DNA of 64,000 nucleotides, taken from Nocardiopsis prasina DSM 43845. Its GTDB lineage: Bacteria > Actinomycetota > Actinomycetes > Streptosporangiales > Streptosporangiaceae. The DNA is taken from NCBI RefSeq assembly GCF_000341265.1, contig NZ_ANAE01000133.1:11760-75759 (forward strand), read 5' to 3'. The notes below the pieces were generated by a model. The model saw nothing but the letters and a program-made list of their open reading frames with translations, made no database searches and was not told the origin of the DNA. Below, in pieces: positions 33,464 to 45,484 of this stretch; positions within the stretch are counted from its first letter, which is position 1; each line of letters opens with the position of its first letter. Position numbers and translations under genes: made by a program.

Positions 33464-34687
33464 ATGCGTTCATGGTCTGCGCCTGACATCGTCCCCCTGC
33501 CGGGTTCCGGCGGCCCTCTCCGTATCCACGACACCGCCACCGGACGGATAAGGACGACCACGCCGGGCTCCACCGCGGGTATGTACGCCTGCGGCATCAC
33601 CCCCTACGACGCCGCCCACCTGGGGCACGCCTTCACCTACCTGACCTTCGACCTGGTCAACCGCGTGTGGCGGGACGCCGGGCACGACGTCAACTACGTC
33701 CAGAACACCACCGACATCGACGACCCCCTGCTGGAGCGGGCCGAGGCGACCGGCGTCGACTGGCGCGACCTCGCCCACCGGGAAATCGACGTCTTCCGTG
33801 AGGACATGGCGGCCCTGTCGATCCTCCCGCCCACGTCGTACGTGGGCGTCGTGGAGTCCGTCGACCTCATCAGCGAGCTCGCCGTCCGCATCCGCGAGAC
33901 CGGCGCCGCGTACGAGGTGGACGGCGACCTCTACTTCTCCGTCGAGGCGGCGTCGAAGTTCGGCGAGATCAGCAACCTCAGCCGCGAGGAGATGCTCGAC
34001 CTCTTCGGCCAGCGTGGCGGTGACCCGACGCGCGCGGACAAGAAGGACCCCCTCGACTGGCTGCTGTGGCGCGCCGAGCGCCCCGGCGAACCCGCGTGGG
34101 ACAGCCCTCTCGGGCGCGGCCGTCCCGGCTGGCACATCGAGTGCAGCGCCATCGCCCTGGACCGGCTCGGCCCCTCGTTCGACATCAACGGCGGCGGCAG
34201 CGACCTCATCTTCCCGCACCACGAGATGGGCGCGGCCGAGACCCGTTGTGCCACCGGTCAGCCCAACGCCCACAACCACCTGCACGTGGGCATGGTCGGT
34301 CTGAACGGCGAGAAGATGTCGAAGTCGCTGGGCAACCTGGTCTTCGTGTCCAAGCTGCGCCAGGAGGGTGTGGACCCGGCCGTCATCCGGCTGGCCATGC
34401 TCGACCACCACTACCGCGCCCCGTGGGAGTGGACCGACGCCGAGCTGCCCGCCGCGACCGAGCGCGCCGGGCGCTGGCGTGCGGCGGTGGCCCTCGGCGC
34501 GGGTCCGGACGCGGCCCCCGTGCTGGCCGCTGTGCGTGCCGCGCTCGCCGAGGACCTGGACTCCCCGTCGGCGCTCGCGGCCGTGGACGCCTGGGCGACC
34601 ACCGCGCTGACCCAGGGCGGCACCGACACCTCCGCCCCCGGTCTGGTGCGCACCACCGTGGACACCCTGCTCGGCGTCGTGCTCTAG
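33464..34687 (+). CDS. mshC: Cysteine:1D-myo-inosityl 2-amino-2-deoxy-glucopyranoside ligase (mycothiol biosynthesis)
   Basis: 407 residues from ATG 33464. It ligates cysteine to GlcN-inositol in mycothiol synthesis with ATP. The class-I tRNA-synthetase-like core carries Cys43 for zinc ([15 protein letters not shown], with the HxGH signature), WHIECSA and FPHHEMG as further zinc/active-site segments, and the [11 protein letters not shown] motif. It is shorter than CysRS and matches MshC length. Mycothiol is diagnostic of actinobacteria. In mycobacteria mshC is near the PAC2 and metH genes, as here. Confidence 0.95.
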   Translation: MRSWSAPDIVPLPGSGGPLRIHDTATGRIRTTTPGSTAGMYACGITPYDAAHLGHAFTYLTFDLVNRVWRDAGHDVNYVQNTTDIDDPLLERAEATGVDWRDLAHREIDVFREDMAALSILPPTSYVGVVESVDLISELAVRIRETGAAYEVDGDLYFSVEAASKFGEISNLSREEMLDLFGQRGGDPTRADKKDPLDWLLWRAERPGEPAWDSPLGRGRPGWHIECSAIALDRLGPSFDINGGGSDLIFPHHEMGAAETRCATGQPNAHNHLHVGMVGLNGEKMSKSLGNLVFVSKLRQEGVDPAVIRLAMLDHHYRAPWEWTDAELPAATERAGRWRAAVALGAGPDAAPVLAAVRAALAEDLDSPSALAAVDAWATTALTQGGTDTSAPGLVRTTVDTLLGVVL

Positions 34688-34715
34688 GCGACCGCCGCCC
34701 ACGGTATCCTCACAC

Positions 34716-34759
34716 CTCCGTGCCCGTTCCCGTCCGGTTCGTCAGGGACGGGCACGGAG
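34716..34759. terminator. Bidirectional terminator after mshC
   Basis: Perfect 12-bp arms (CTCCGTGCCCGT / ACGGGCACGGAG) with a 20-base loop, followed by a T-rich stretch (CTCTTTCT) in the plus direction. It separates convergent mshC and the reductase gene. Confidence 0.8.
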
Positions 34760-34767
34760 CCTCTTTC

Positions 34768-35313
34768 TCAGCCCCTGGGCCGCGGCACCCCCGGCCCCGT
34801 GGGGGCGGTGAAGTCGGGGAACCGGACCGTCTCCGCGTCCGGGAGCAGCCGCACCACCGGGACGCCGTTGACGGGGTCGGACCCGATCCGCTCGTAGGCC
34901 TCGGAACCCTCCACGTCGTGACCGAGACCGCGCATCAGTTCGGCGGCCGCGACCGGGTGCTGTTGCGCGTAGTGGGCGAGCACCCGCCCCGACTCCCCCG
35001 GGGGGAGCGGTTCGGCGACACCCCTGCGGCGCTGGTTGCCGACCTGGAACAGGACCCGCGGTTCCGCCCGGATGTTGCGGAACCACTGGGACCGGTCCCC
35101 GTAGCCTGAGGCCACCAGCATCGCCCCGGTGGCGTCGTTGCGGCCCACCACCTCGAGGACCGCCTGGCGTGCCCGGCCGGTGGTGCGCCCCCGGTGCGTG
35201 AGCAGGACGAAGCGCTCGCCCAGGAGCGCGCCCAGGCCCAGCCGGTAGATCCAGATCGGGGCGCGGTACAGCGCGCGCCCGAGTGGGTCGCGCGGGGGTT
35301 GGGTGAACGTCAT
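34768..35313 (-). CDS. Deazaflavin (F420)-dependent nitroreductase-family protein
   Basis: 181 residues from ATG 35313 (AGGAGG upstream). The start includes PLGRALYRAPIWIYRLGLG and FVLLTHRGRTTGRARQ, the signature of the DDN/F420-dependent oxidoreductase split beta-barrel. Family members use reduced F420 to reduce quinones or nitro compounds; Mtb DDN activates pretomanid. The C-terminus has a charged Pro-rich tail. Its substrate is unknown. Confidence 0.85.
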   Translation of the reverse strand: MTFTQPPRDPLGRALYRAPIWIYRLGLGALLGERFVLLTHRGRTTGRARQAVLEVVGRNDATGAMLVASGYGDRSQWFRNIRAEPRVLFQVGNQRRRGVAEPLPPGESGRVLAHYAQQHPVAAAELMRGLGHDVEGSEAYERIGSDPVNGVPVVRLLPDAETVRFPDFTAPTGPGVPRPRG

Positions 35314-35418
35314 GGCGGCCTCCTGACCTGGGGTTCCAGCGCCCGAGTGTAGTGATCCGCCCGGCACCGGGGCTGGGACGCCACGCCAACGGTCGGTGCC
35401 CGCTGCCAGGATGCGGCC

Positions 35419-36648
35419 ATGGACACCAGAGCTGACACCCTCCGCTCGACCGACTGGTCGAGGACCTTCCACGCCCACGGTCAGGCCACCGACGCACCGG
35501 AGGTCCTCGCTGGTCTGCTCTCCGCAAAGGGGGAAGAGCGGGCGGAGGCGCTGGCCTATCTGAACGGTGTGATCCTGCACCAGGGGACCGTCTACCCGGC
35601 GACCCCGCCCGCGGCCCTGTTCGTCGCCGGCCTCCTGGCGGACCCCGTGGGAGACCTCCCGGTGTCGGATCCGCTGGGTGGGGCCGCCGGTGCTCCCTCC
35701 GACCCGCTCCGTCCGCACTTGCTCGGGTTCCTCGCCGACGTGGCCCGCGCGGTCACGGAGGTGTCCGCCGGGCGGTCGCTCGCCCACATGATCGAACTCG
35801 CGGACCCGGGGGAGCAGCGGGACGAACTCGACGCGCTCCTGACCCGGATGGCCCGAGGCGACACGGAGGGGGACGAGGGTCTGTGGGAGGACCCGCTCCT
35901 GGACACCGTGTTCCACGCCGCCCTCCGGGACCTGCACCTGGCCGCGCCCGCGCTGCTCGGAGCGGTGCGGCCGCTGCTCACGCACGCGGACGGCCGGGTG
36001 CGTCAACAGGCGGTGACGGCCAGCGGCGCGCTGAGCCGTCTGGGGGAGGGGCCGGAGGTGGACCTGTCCGGCGCCGCCGACCTCGCCGAGAACCGGGACC
36101 AGGGGGCGGCGATCGTCCTCGCCCTGGTGGAGGGCGGCCGGGACACCTCCGCCTTCCTCACCCACCCCGACCAGGCCATTCGAGCCTGCGCCGCGCTCTC
36201 GGAGCACCTGGAGGATGATCCCGTCGCCCTCGGAGAGCTCCGGACGGCGCTGGCCGATCCGAGCGCCGCCGACTCCTGGTTCCAGGACCGCCCCGGCTTC
36301 TTCCCCGGCCACGTACGGTCCTCCCTGGTCGACGCCCTGGTGGCCCGCTCCGGCCCCGGGGACGCGGCCGACCTCCTCCCGGTCTTTCGGGCCCTGGCGG
36401 GTGTGGCCAGCGTGTTCACCTCCGAGTCCGACCTGGCCGGTCTGCTCCGCCTGGCCATGGGTGTCACGGAGGAGACGACCGTGCCCGGCGTCGTGAGCCC
36501 CACCGACCTCCAACGCGCCTACCTCCGGGCGGTGGCCGACAACGACCGCCTCTGGAGTACCGGCGTCGCCAGCCTCTCCCCCGTCCTCCACGGACTCGGC
36601 CTTCCCTCGGACCGCGAGGCGTTGGCCGCGCTCGCCGCGAACCCCTGA
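35419..36648 (+). CDS. HEAT-repeat-like protein
   Basis: 409 residues from ATG 35419. The sequence is almost wholly helical, with repeated Ala/Leu-rich segments in pairs (AEALAYLNGVILHQG, ADGRVRQQAVTASGALSRLG, DQAIRACAALSEHL) that follow HEAT-repeat spacing. No catalytic motif is seen. It is divergent to the reductase gene. Such proteins usually serve as scaffolds or protein-binding modules. Function unknown. Confidence 0.65.
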   Translation: MDTRADTLRSTDWSRTFHAHGQATDAPEVLAGLLSAKGEERAEALAYLNGVILHQGTVYPATPPAALFVAGLLADPVGDLPVSDPLGGAAGAPSDPLRPHLLGFLADVARAVTEVSAGRSLAHMIELADPGEQRDELDALLTRMARGDTEGDEGLWEDPLLDTVFHAALRDLHLAAPALLGAVRPLLTHADGRVRQQAVTASGALSRLGEGPEVDLSGAADLAENRDQGAAIVLALVEGGRDTSAFLTHPDQAIRACAALSEHLEDDPVALGELRTALADPSAADSWFQDRPGFFPGHVRSSLVDALVARSGPGDAADLLPVFRALAGVASVFTSESDLAGLLRLAMGVTEETTVPGVVSPTDLQRAYLRAVADNDRLWSTGVASLSPVLHGLGLPSDREALAALAANP

Positions 36649-36839
36649 CCGCCCGTCCGGGAGGGCCCGCGTCGCACCCGTCGGGACGTCCGTCTGCTGG
36701 GGGTGGGAGAGGGGGCGGAGAGGTGCATGGTGCGCTTGTCCGACAACATCCGTTTCGGTGGAGATCGTGGTGACCACCTGTGGCCACGACATCGCCGAAT
36801 CGACACCACCGTCGGGCGGGCCGTGATGGGATGGCGGCC

Positions 36840-37265
36840 ATGACCACGACCACGACCAGTACCCCCACCCGGCCCAGCGCGGCGGCGGAACTCATCGCCG
36901 ACTTCGTCTCGACCGGCGGCAGCCTCACCGATCGCGCCGACCTGGCCCGCTTCCTGAGGGAGCACCGACTCGTCACCGAGGGCGCCATCCCCATCACCCT
37001 CGCCGACCTGGACGAGGCCATCACGCTGCGCGACGGGATCCGTGCCCTGCTCGACCGGGGGACCGCCCCCGACCCCGAGACCCTGGGACGCGCCCAGAAG
37101 GTCCTGGACGGGCTGCGCGTCACCGTGCGGTTGGAGCCCGCAGAACAGGCCGAGTCCCCGCTGGCGCCCGCCGTCGTCGACGAGGTCCGTCGCGGACTGG
37201 CCCGGATCGCCGGGGCGTGGGCCGCCGTCCTCGCCACGGGGGAGTGGCGCCGCCTGCGCCTGTGA
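36840..37265 (+). CDS. ABATE-domain protein lacking the CGNR zinc finger
   Basis: 141 residues from ATG 36840 (ATG 36831 is possible). AAELIADFVSTGGSLTDRADLARFLREH and ITLADLDEAITLRDGIRALLD follow the N-terminal ABATE domain found in CGNR stress-response regulators. The usual C-terminal Cys-Gly-Asn-Arg zinc finger that binds DNA is absent; the protein ends in a charged helix (WAAVLATGEWRRLRL). It may therefore be a sensor-only or partner protein. There is a perfect hairpin after the stop. Confidence 0.65.
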   Translation: MTTTTTSTPTRPSAAAELIADFVSTGGSLTDRADLARFLREHRLVTEGAIPITLADLDEAITLRDGIRALLDRGTAPDPETLGRAQKVLDGLRVTVRLEPAEQAESPLAPAVVDEVRRGLARIAGAWAAVLATGEWRRLRL

Positions 37266-37270
37266 ACCCC

Positions 37271-37302
37271 GACCGCCCCGGCCACGCCCGGCCGGGGCGG
37301 TC
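37271..37302. terminator. Bidirectional terminator
   Basis: Perfect 13-bp stem GACCGCCCCGGCC / GGCCGGGGCGGTC with a six-base loop, between convergent ABATE and glycosyltransferase genes. Confidence 0.9.
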
Positions 37303-37308
37303 CCCGGC

Positions 37309-38505
37309 TCAGCTGAACAGCGCGGCCAGCGGCCCCCTCCGAGGACGCCGCTCCCGACGCTGCTCCAGGAAGGCCTCCCACTGCGCGGTCACGTCCTCCA
37401 ACCCGTAGTCGGAGGCCGAAGCCAGCGCCTGGGCGCCCATGCGGTGGCGTTCCTCCCGGTCCGCCACCAGGCGGTTGAGCGCCGCCCCCAGTGCCTCGGT
37501 GTCCTGGGGCGGCACCAGGAGGCCGTTACGGCCGTGGTCGATGATCTCCCTGGGGCCGTGGGGGCAGTCGAAGCTCACCGCGGGGACCCCCACGGAGAAC
37601 GCCTCGATGATGGTCATCCCGAACCCCTCCACCCGCGAGCTCACCGCCAGCATCGAGGCCTTGGACAGCTCGCCGAGCATGTCGGTGGTCCGGCCCATGA
37701 TGCCGACGTTGTTCTCCAGGCCGAGCCGCCGCACCGTCTCACGCAGCTCCTCGTCCCGGTCGCCGCCGCCGTGGATGTGCAGCCGCCACTCAGGATGCTC
37801 CGCCGCCACGTGGGCGAACGCCTCGACCAGCAGCGGGTACTGCTTGACCGGGGAGAACCGTCCGGCGGCCGCGATGATCGGCTCGTCCAGGGTGGCCCGG
37901 GGCGGCTCGCCCGGCTCCAGTGCGTTGGGCAGCGCGGTCAGCCATTCCTCGGGCGAGCCGAGCAGCTCCGCGTAGGCGGCGCGGTCGGTCTCGGTGAGCA
38001 CGCTCAGCCCGCCGAGCTTCGGGTACACCTTGGTGATGGCCGTGCGCACCTTGGCGTTGTGCTCGCCCAGGTTGAGGTGCTCCTGTCCGATGGTCAGGAC
38101 ACGCGCCGGAGCCCACTCCGCCAGGAGCAGGTTGATCCCGGGGCGGGTCCCGATCACCACGTCCGCCTTGGTGGTGCGCAGGTAGCGCCGCAGCCCGGTG
38201 ACCGCCTCCGGGGTGTAGTTCTTGTTCCGGCGCCGCTCGGGTTCGGGCACGATCCGCTCGGCCTGCTGGTGCCAGTGGTCCATGACCCGTTTTCTGGGAA
38301 GTCTGATCCGCGACTCGTCCGTGTCGTCGCTCAGTGGAACCAGGCGCACGTTCTCGTCGGGCGTGAAGAACGGTCTCCGGCGTTTGCGGACCAGGCTCAC
38401 GATCTCGACCTCATGGTGTGCCGACAACCCCCGTGCCAGGTTGTGCACGGTCCGGACCGTTCCACCCATGGCGTAGCCGTTGGCGATGACGAAGGCGATC
38501 CTCAC
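37309..38505 (-). CDS. Glycosyltransferase family 4 (GT-B)
   Basis: 398 residues from GTG 38505. The N-lobe starts RIAFVIANGYAMGGTVRTVHNLARG (a GT4 glycine loop). The C-lobe shows GRFSPVKQYPLLVEAF, SRVEGFGMTIIEAFSVGVP (E-x7-E catalytic/nucleotide site) and HGPREIIDHGRNGLLVP. It should transfer a sugar from an NDP donor, perhaps to an envelope polymer, in the cytosol. No wall-teichoic or exopolysaccharide cluster is adjacent. An AT-rich stretch upstream (38660-38690) probably holds its promoter. Confidence 0.88.
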   Translation of the reverse strand: MRIAFVIANGYAMGGTVRTVHNLARGLSAHHEVEIVSLVRKRRRPFFTPDENVRLVPLSDDTDESRIRLPRKRVMDHWHQQAERIVPEPERRRNKNYTPEAVTGLRRYLRTTKADVVIGTRPGINLLLAEWAPARVLTIGQEHLNLGEHNAKVRTAITKVYPKLGGLSVLTETDRAAYAELLGSPEEWLTALPNALEPGEPPRATLDEPIIAAAGRFSPVKQYPLLVEAFAHVAAEHPEWRLHIHGGGDRDEELRETVRRLGLENNVGIMGRTTDMLGELSKASMLAVSSRVEGFGMTIIEAFSVGVPAVSFDCPHGPREIIDHGRNGLLVPPQDTEALGAALNRLVADREERHRMGAQALASASDYGLEDVTAQWEAFLEQRRERRPRRGPLAALFS

Positions 38506-38732
38506 AAGTAGCCCCAGACCCCACCCCGCGCGGTCGGGACGGGCACTTGTCCCAGGCCTCGGAGGACGGCGACCCCACCCGGTCCCGGAGAGCGCGTACC
38601 CCCGTAACACGCACTCCGGGCCACTGGCCCAGTTCCCCCGATCCGCGAGCCATCATTCGCAAGATAGCTATATCGGCATAAAGGCGCGGTAACAGAAAAG
38701 CTGGACTTCCAGACGGTTCGGGGTCCCCGGAG

Positions 38733-39572
38733 TCAGCTGTCGTCGCGACGGCGCAGGTAGCGCTCGAACTCCTGGGCGATGGCGTCACCGGTGGCCTCGG
38801 GGAGATCCACCGTGTCCTTGGCCTCCTCCAGCCCGCGAACGTAGGAGGCGATGTCCTCGTCCTCGGCGGTGAGGTCGTTGACGCTCGCCTCCCAGGACAC
38901 GGACTCCTCGGGCAGGTCGCCCAGGGGGACCTCGGTCTCCGCGAAGTCCTGGACCCAGCCCAGGAGGGCCAGTGTCGCCTTCGGGCAGGGAGGCTGCGCC
39001 ACGTAGTGCGGGATGGCCGCCCACAGCGACACCGTCTCCACGCCGACGGCACTGAACGTCTCGTGCACGGCGCCGACGATTCCGGTCGGCCCGGAGTAGG
39101 TGGCGGCCTCCAGGCCGTAGCGGGTGCCCAGCTCCGGCGGCGAGCACATCCCCGTCACCGGGATGGGGCGGGTGTGCGGTGCGTCGGCGAGCAGCGAGCC
39201 CAGGATCACGGCGCGCCGGACCCCCAGCTCACGCGCGATGGCCAGCAGGTCAGCCGTGTAGGAGCGCCAGCGCATGTTCGGTTCGGGCCCGCTGACCAGA
39301 ACGACGTCGCGGCGCGCACCCGGGGGGCGCACCACCCGCACACGGGTGGTGGGCCACTCCATCTCGGTCAGCGTGCCCTCGGTCACCGTCATCCTCGGCC
39401 GGGTGACCTGGAAGTCGTAGTAGTCGTCCGGGGCCAGGGCGCACAGCTCCGGGGCGTCCCACTGTTCGGACAGGTGCGACACGGCGAGGCTCGCGGCCTC
39501 CCCGGCGTCGTTCCATCCCTCGAACGCCGCCACCATGACAGGCTCGACGAGCTCGCGGTCGAGCTGGATCAT
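38733..39572 (-). CDS. PAC2-family (proteasome assembly chaperone-like) protein
   Basis: 279 residues from ATG 39572 (AGGAAGGGG upstream). The pattern VMVAAFEGWNDAGEAAS at the N-terminus and the LLADAPHTRPIPVTG segment are typical of actinobacterial PAC2 proteins, with an acidic helical C-terminus. Eukaryotic PAC2 helps assemble proteasome alpha-rings; the bacterial role is not settled. Actinobacteria have a Pup-proteasome, and the pafC gene at the left edge of the window belongs to that sphere. Conserved neighbours mshC and metH match mycobacterial synteny. Confidence 0.85.
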   Translation of the reverse strand: MIQLDRELVEPVMVAAFEGWNDAGEAASLAVSHLSEQWDAPELCALAPDDYYDFQVTRPRMTVTEGTLTEMEWPTTRVRVVRPPGARRDVVLVSGPEPNMRWRSYTADLLAIARELGVRRAVILGSLLADAPHTRPIPVTGMCSPPELGTRYGLEAATYSGPTGIVGAVHETFSAVGVETVSLWAAIPHYVAQPPCPKATLALLGWVQDFAETEVPLGDLPEESVSWEASVNDLTAEDEDIASYVRGLEEAKDTVDLPEATGDAIAQEFERYLRRRDDS

Positions 39573-39872
39573 GGACGGCCCCTTCCTGGACGCGGACCAC
39601 ACCACCCTATGGGGTGCCGAGGTGAGCGAGAAACCGTTGTCCGGGGACGGTGAACGCTGGCCCCACGCGCAACTTTGGGACGCCTGTCTCACGTGGCGAA
39701 ACGCCGATGAGGTAGCCTCGCGACCAGCGACTGACCGGGACACCGCCGTCCCCAGACGCCGACCCCGCCCCGCCTCGCGCCGCGGGTCCGCCCAGAGCCG
39801 CAGGTCCCCGTGCCAAGCATCACCGGGATCGAGCTGGGCTCCCGCGGGGCCCCGAGACTAGAGTTGCTGAAC
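39573..39872. promoter_or_regulatory. Divergent promoter region between PAC2 gene and metH
   Basis: 300 bases. A -10-like TAGCCT with TTGGGA upstream lies near 39713. I looked for cobalamin, SAM and SAH riboswitch cores and recognised none. The ribosome site for metH is weak (GAGTTG). Confidence 0.4.
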
Positions 39873-43346
<3,474 letters not shown>

Positions 43347-43359
43347 CCAGCCGAGGCGT

Positions 43360-43392
43360 GGGCCCCGCCGGTGTCCGACACCGGCGGGGCCC
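43360..43392 (+). terminator. Intrinsic terminator after metH
   Basis: Perfect 15-bp stem (GGGCCCCGCCGGTGT / ACACCGGCGGGGCCC) with a three-base loop. Confidence 0.88.
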
Positions 43393-43437
43393 TCCCCATG
43401 GGGGTCAGCACCACCGGCCACCACGCCACGAGTCGAG

Positions 43438-44151
43438 ATGAGCGAATTGAGCACAGTGAGTTCCGAACTGACCGAGACCGACGCCCCGGTGGAACGCCGT
43501 CTCCAGGCCGTCCTGCTGGACATGGACGGCACCCTCATCGAGAGCGAGCACCTGTGGGGTGAGGCGGAGGCCGAGCTGGTCGCCGAACTGGGCGGCGAGT
43601 GGACCGAGGTCGACCACGAGGCCAACGTGGGCAACGCCGCCGAACCGGTGGGCCGCTACATCATCGAGCTGACCGGGGCGGACCACCTCACGCCCCGCCA
43701 GGTGGCGGACATGCTCTACGACCGCTTCCGCACCAAGTTGGAGGGCGGGGCCGATCTGCGACCCGGCGCCAAGGAACTGGTGACGATGCTCGCCGACGCC
43801 GGTGTCCCGGCGGTCCTGGTCACCTCCACCGAGCGCACCCTGATCGAGACGGCCATCGGCGGTATCGGCCTGGAGAGCTTCGTGGACTCGGTCGCGGGGG
43901 ACGAGGTGGACGCCAACAAGCCCCACCCCGACCCGTACCTGAGGGCCGCCCGCCGCCTGGGCGTGGACCCGAGGCGCTGTGTGGCCGTGGAGGACTCGGT
44001 CGTGGGGGTGACCTCGGCCGCCGACGCCGGGTGCGTCACCGTCGCGATCCCCAACCACGTGGAGATCGCGCCTCGTGAGGGCGTGGTCTTCAGGGACAGC
44101 CTGGTCGGGGTCGACCTGGCGTGGCTGGAGTCGTTGGTCTCCGAAGCCTGA
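43438..44151 (+). CDS. HAD-superfamily phosphatase/phosphomutase
   Basis: 237 residues from ATG 43438. HAD motif I VLLDMDGTLIESEHLW, motif II LVTSTERTL, motif III with Lys in DANKPHPDPYL and motif IV VAVEDSVVGVTSA are all present; the cap domain is the helical C1 type near residues 30-95. It groups with beta-phosphoglucomutase-like or phosphoglycolate phosphatase-like enzymes. It follows metH by 92 bases, beyond a terminator, so it probably has its own promoter. Substrate unknown. Confidence 0.9.
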   Translation: MSELSTVSSELTETDAPVERRLQAVLLDMDGTLIESEHLWGEAEAELVAELGGEWTEVDHEANVGNAAEPVGRYIIELTGADHLTPRQVADMLYDRFRTKLEGGADLRPGAKELVTMLADAGVPAVLVTSTERTLIETAIGGIGLESFVDSVAGDEVDANKPHPDPYLRAARRLGVDPRRCVAVEDSVVGVTSAADAGCVTVAIPNHVEIAPREGVVFRDSLVGVDLAWLESLVSEA

Positions 44152-44361
44152 GCCCGGGGCAGGCCCGCGGACCCCCGTCCTCCCCGTGGCGCCCGCCGCC
44201 TCGCGGGCGCCCGATCCCTTGGTGACCCGCTCGGGGATGGGTAGCGTGGGGGAGAGGTGCCGGGCGGTACGGCCCCGACCGCCGTCCTCCGTACTCCGTC
44301 GGCGGACGCCCTAGGGGATCGGCCGGATGTGCGTTGGGACGCGGGATGGGAGACTGGTCGC

Positions 44362-44862
44362 ATGCCTGAGACTTTGAGTGAGAACGTCGGTATGGGGCTG
44401 GGGGCGGCCCTGACGGCGGTCGGTTTCGTCATCTCCTACTTCGTGTGGCGGAGGAAGGGCGCGGCCTACGGCCTGCGCGGCGTCGCCTGGTCGCTGTTGC
44501 CCGTGATCGCGGGCCTCCTCCTGCTGATGGACGTGGTGTTGCAGTTCGTCCTCGGTGTGCTCGGCATCCTGCTGACCATGGCCTTCAAACTCCAGTCGTG
44601 GGTCGGCCTCGGGCTCGCCGTGCTGATGGTGGTCCTGTACGTGGTCTCGGGCTTCATGAAGTCCAAGGGCATCGGGGTCAAGCCCGGTGCGCGGCCCGAG
44701 GACAGGGCGCGGGCCAGGACCGAGGGCGGTGACGCCCCCGCGGCGGGTGCCGCGCCGCCTCCGGCGGGCCAGGTCGGTGCCCCGAAGCAGGCCAAGGCAC
44801 CCGCGGCCGACGACGACTTCGATGACATCGAGGCGCTGCTGCGCAAGCGCGGCATCGAGTAG
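44362..44862 (+). CDS. Conserved actinobacterial membrane protein
   Basis: 166 residues from ATG 44362. Four hydrophobic segments (GLGAALTAVGFVISYFVW, SLLPVIAGLLLLMDVVLQ, FVLGVLGILLTMAFKL, LGLAVLMVVLYVVSGFM) are followed by an Ala/Pro-rich tail and an acidic end DDDFDDIEALLRKRGIE. The same layout occurs in uncharacterised actinobacterial membrane proteins. The tail likely faces the cytosol and might bind a partner. No function can be assigned. Confidence 0.7.
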   Translation: MPETLSENVGMGLGAALTAVGFVISYFVWRRKGAAYGLRGVAWSLLPVIAGLLLLMDVVLQFVLGVLGILLTMAFKLQSWVGLGLAVLMVVLYVVSGFMKSKGIGVKPGARPEDRARARTEGGDAPAAGAAPPPAGQVGAPKQAKAPAADDDFDDIEALLRKRGIE

Positions 44863-44881
44863 CCCACCCCCTTCTCCGACG

Positions 44882-44917
44882 ACGAGGGCGGTCCCGCGAA
44901 GGCGGGGCCGCCCTCGT
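44882..44917 (+). terminator. Intrinsic terminator
   Basis: 15-bp stem (ACGAGGGCGG(T)CCCGC with its complement, one G-U pair), followed by TTTC. Confidence 0.8.
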
Positions 44918-45484
44918 TTCTGTGTGCGGAGGAGGAGTGACGCGGGCTCCTGTGTCGCAGGACTCACTCCACGGTGGCCTGGTTCACTTTGGGGAATCCC
45001 GTGGATACTCACGGTTTCATAGCACTTGCCATAGAACCCCGGTATCGGCGAGGTTTGCGCTGTTTTGGTCGTATCGTTGGCGGGGCGTGGTTCTGGTCTT
45101 GTGCCTGCTCAGCCCTGGTCGTCCGATGAATGCGTGGTTTGCGGTCTTTAGTGGCCATATGGGTTGTTTGTTAGCGTTTGTTACGTTTTGGCTACACAGG
45201 CGGACTTTGGACGACGTGCACTCAAAGGGCGAGTAAATTGGTCGTTGTGTAACATCCCGGGCGGAAAGGTCCGTGTTGTGCCCAACCTCTCAACGGTTCG
45301 GCGCGTCACGTGCCAGTACCGACGAGACGGGCCATCCTCTCGCCCCGTCGGTCCAACGCCCACGCCAGCCAGAGTCGAGAACCGGCAGGCCCCACCGTGA
45401 GACCCCAAGGGTCACCCCCTGAGCGGCTCACGCGTGGGATCAGTCCCCTCGGCCAGAAGCGTATGAGTGGAGAGTGGTGGCCTG
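44918..45484 (+). promoter_or_regulatory. AT-rich promoter/leader region of the dpp operon
   Basis: About 570 bases without a convincing gene, notably richer in A and T than the rest of the window (for example TTTGTTAGCGTTTGTTACG near 45170). It includes many TTTG/GTTTT runs. It presumably contains the dpp promoter and perhaps a binding site for a nucleoid or nutrient regulator. A frame of 104 codons (44922-45236) is discounted. Confidence 0.5.

Noticed and set aside
39573-39872. Cobalamin, SAM or SAH riboswitch before metH
   Set aside because: No B12-box-like or SAH-core sequence was recognised; a structure search would be needed to be sure.
44922-45236. 104-codon frame in the AT-rich dpp leader
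   Set aside because: Starts inside a terminator-proximal stretch, has no good ribosome site and ends in sequence with atypical codon use.
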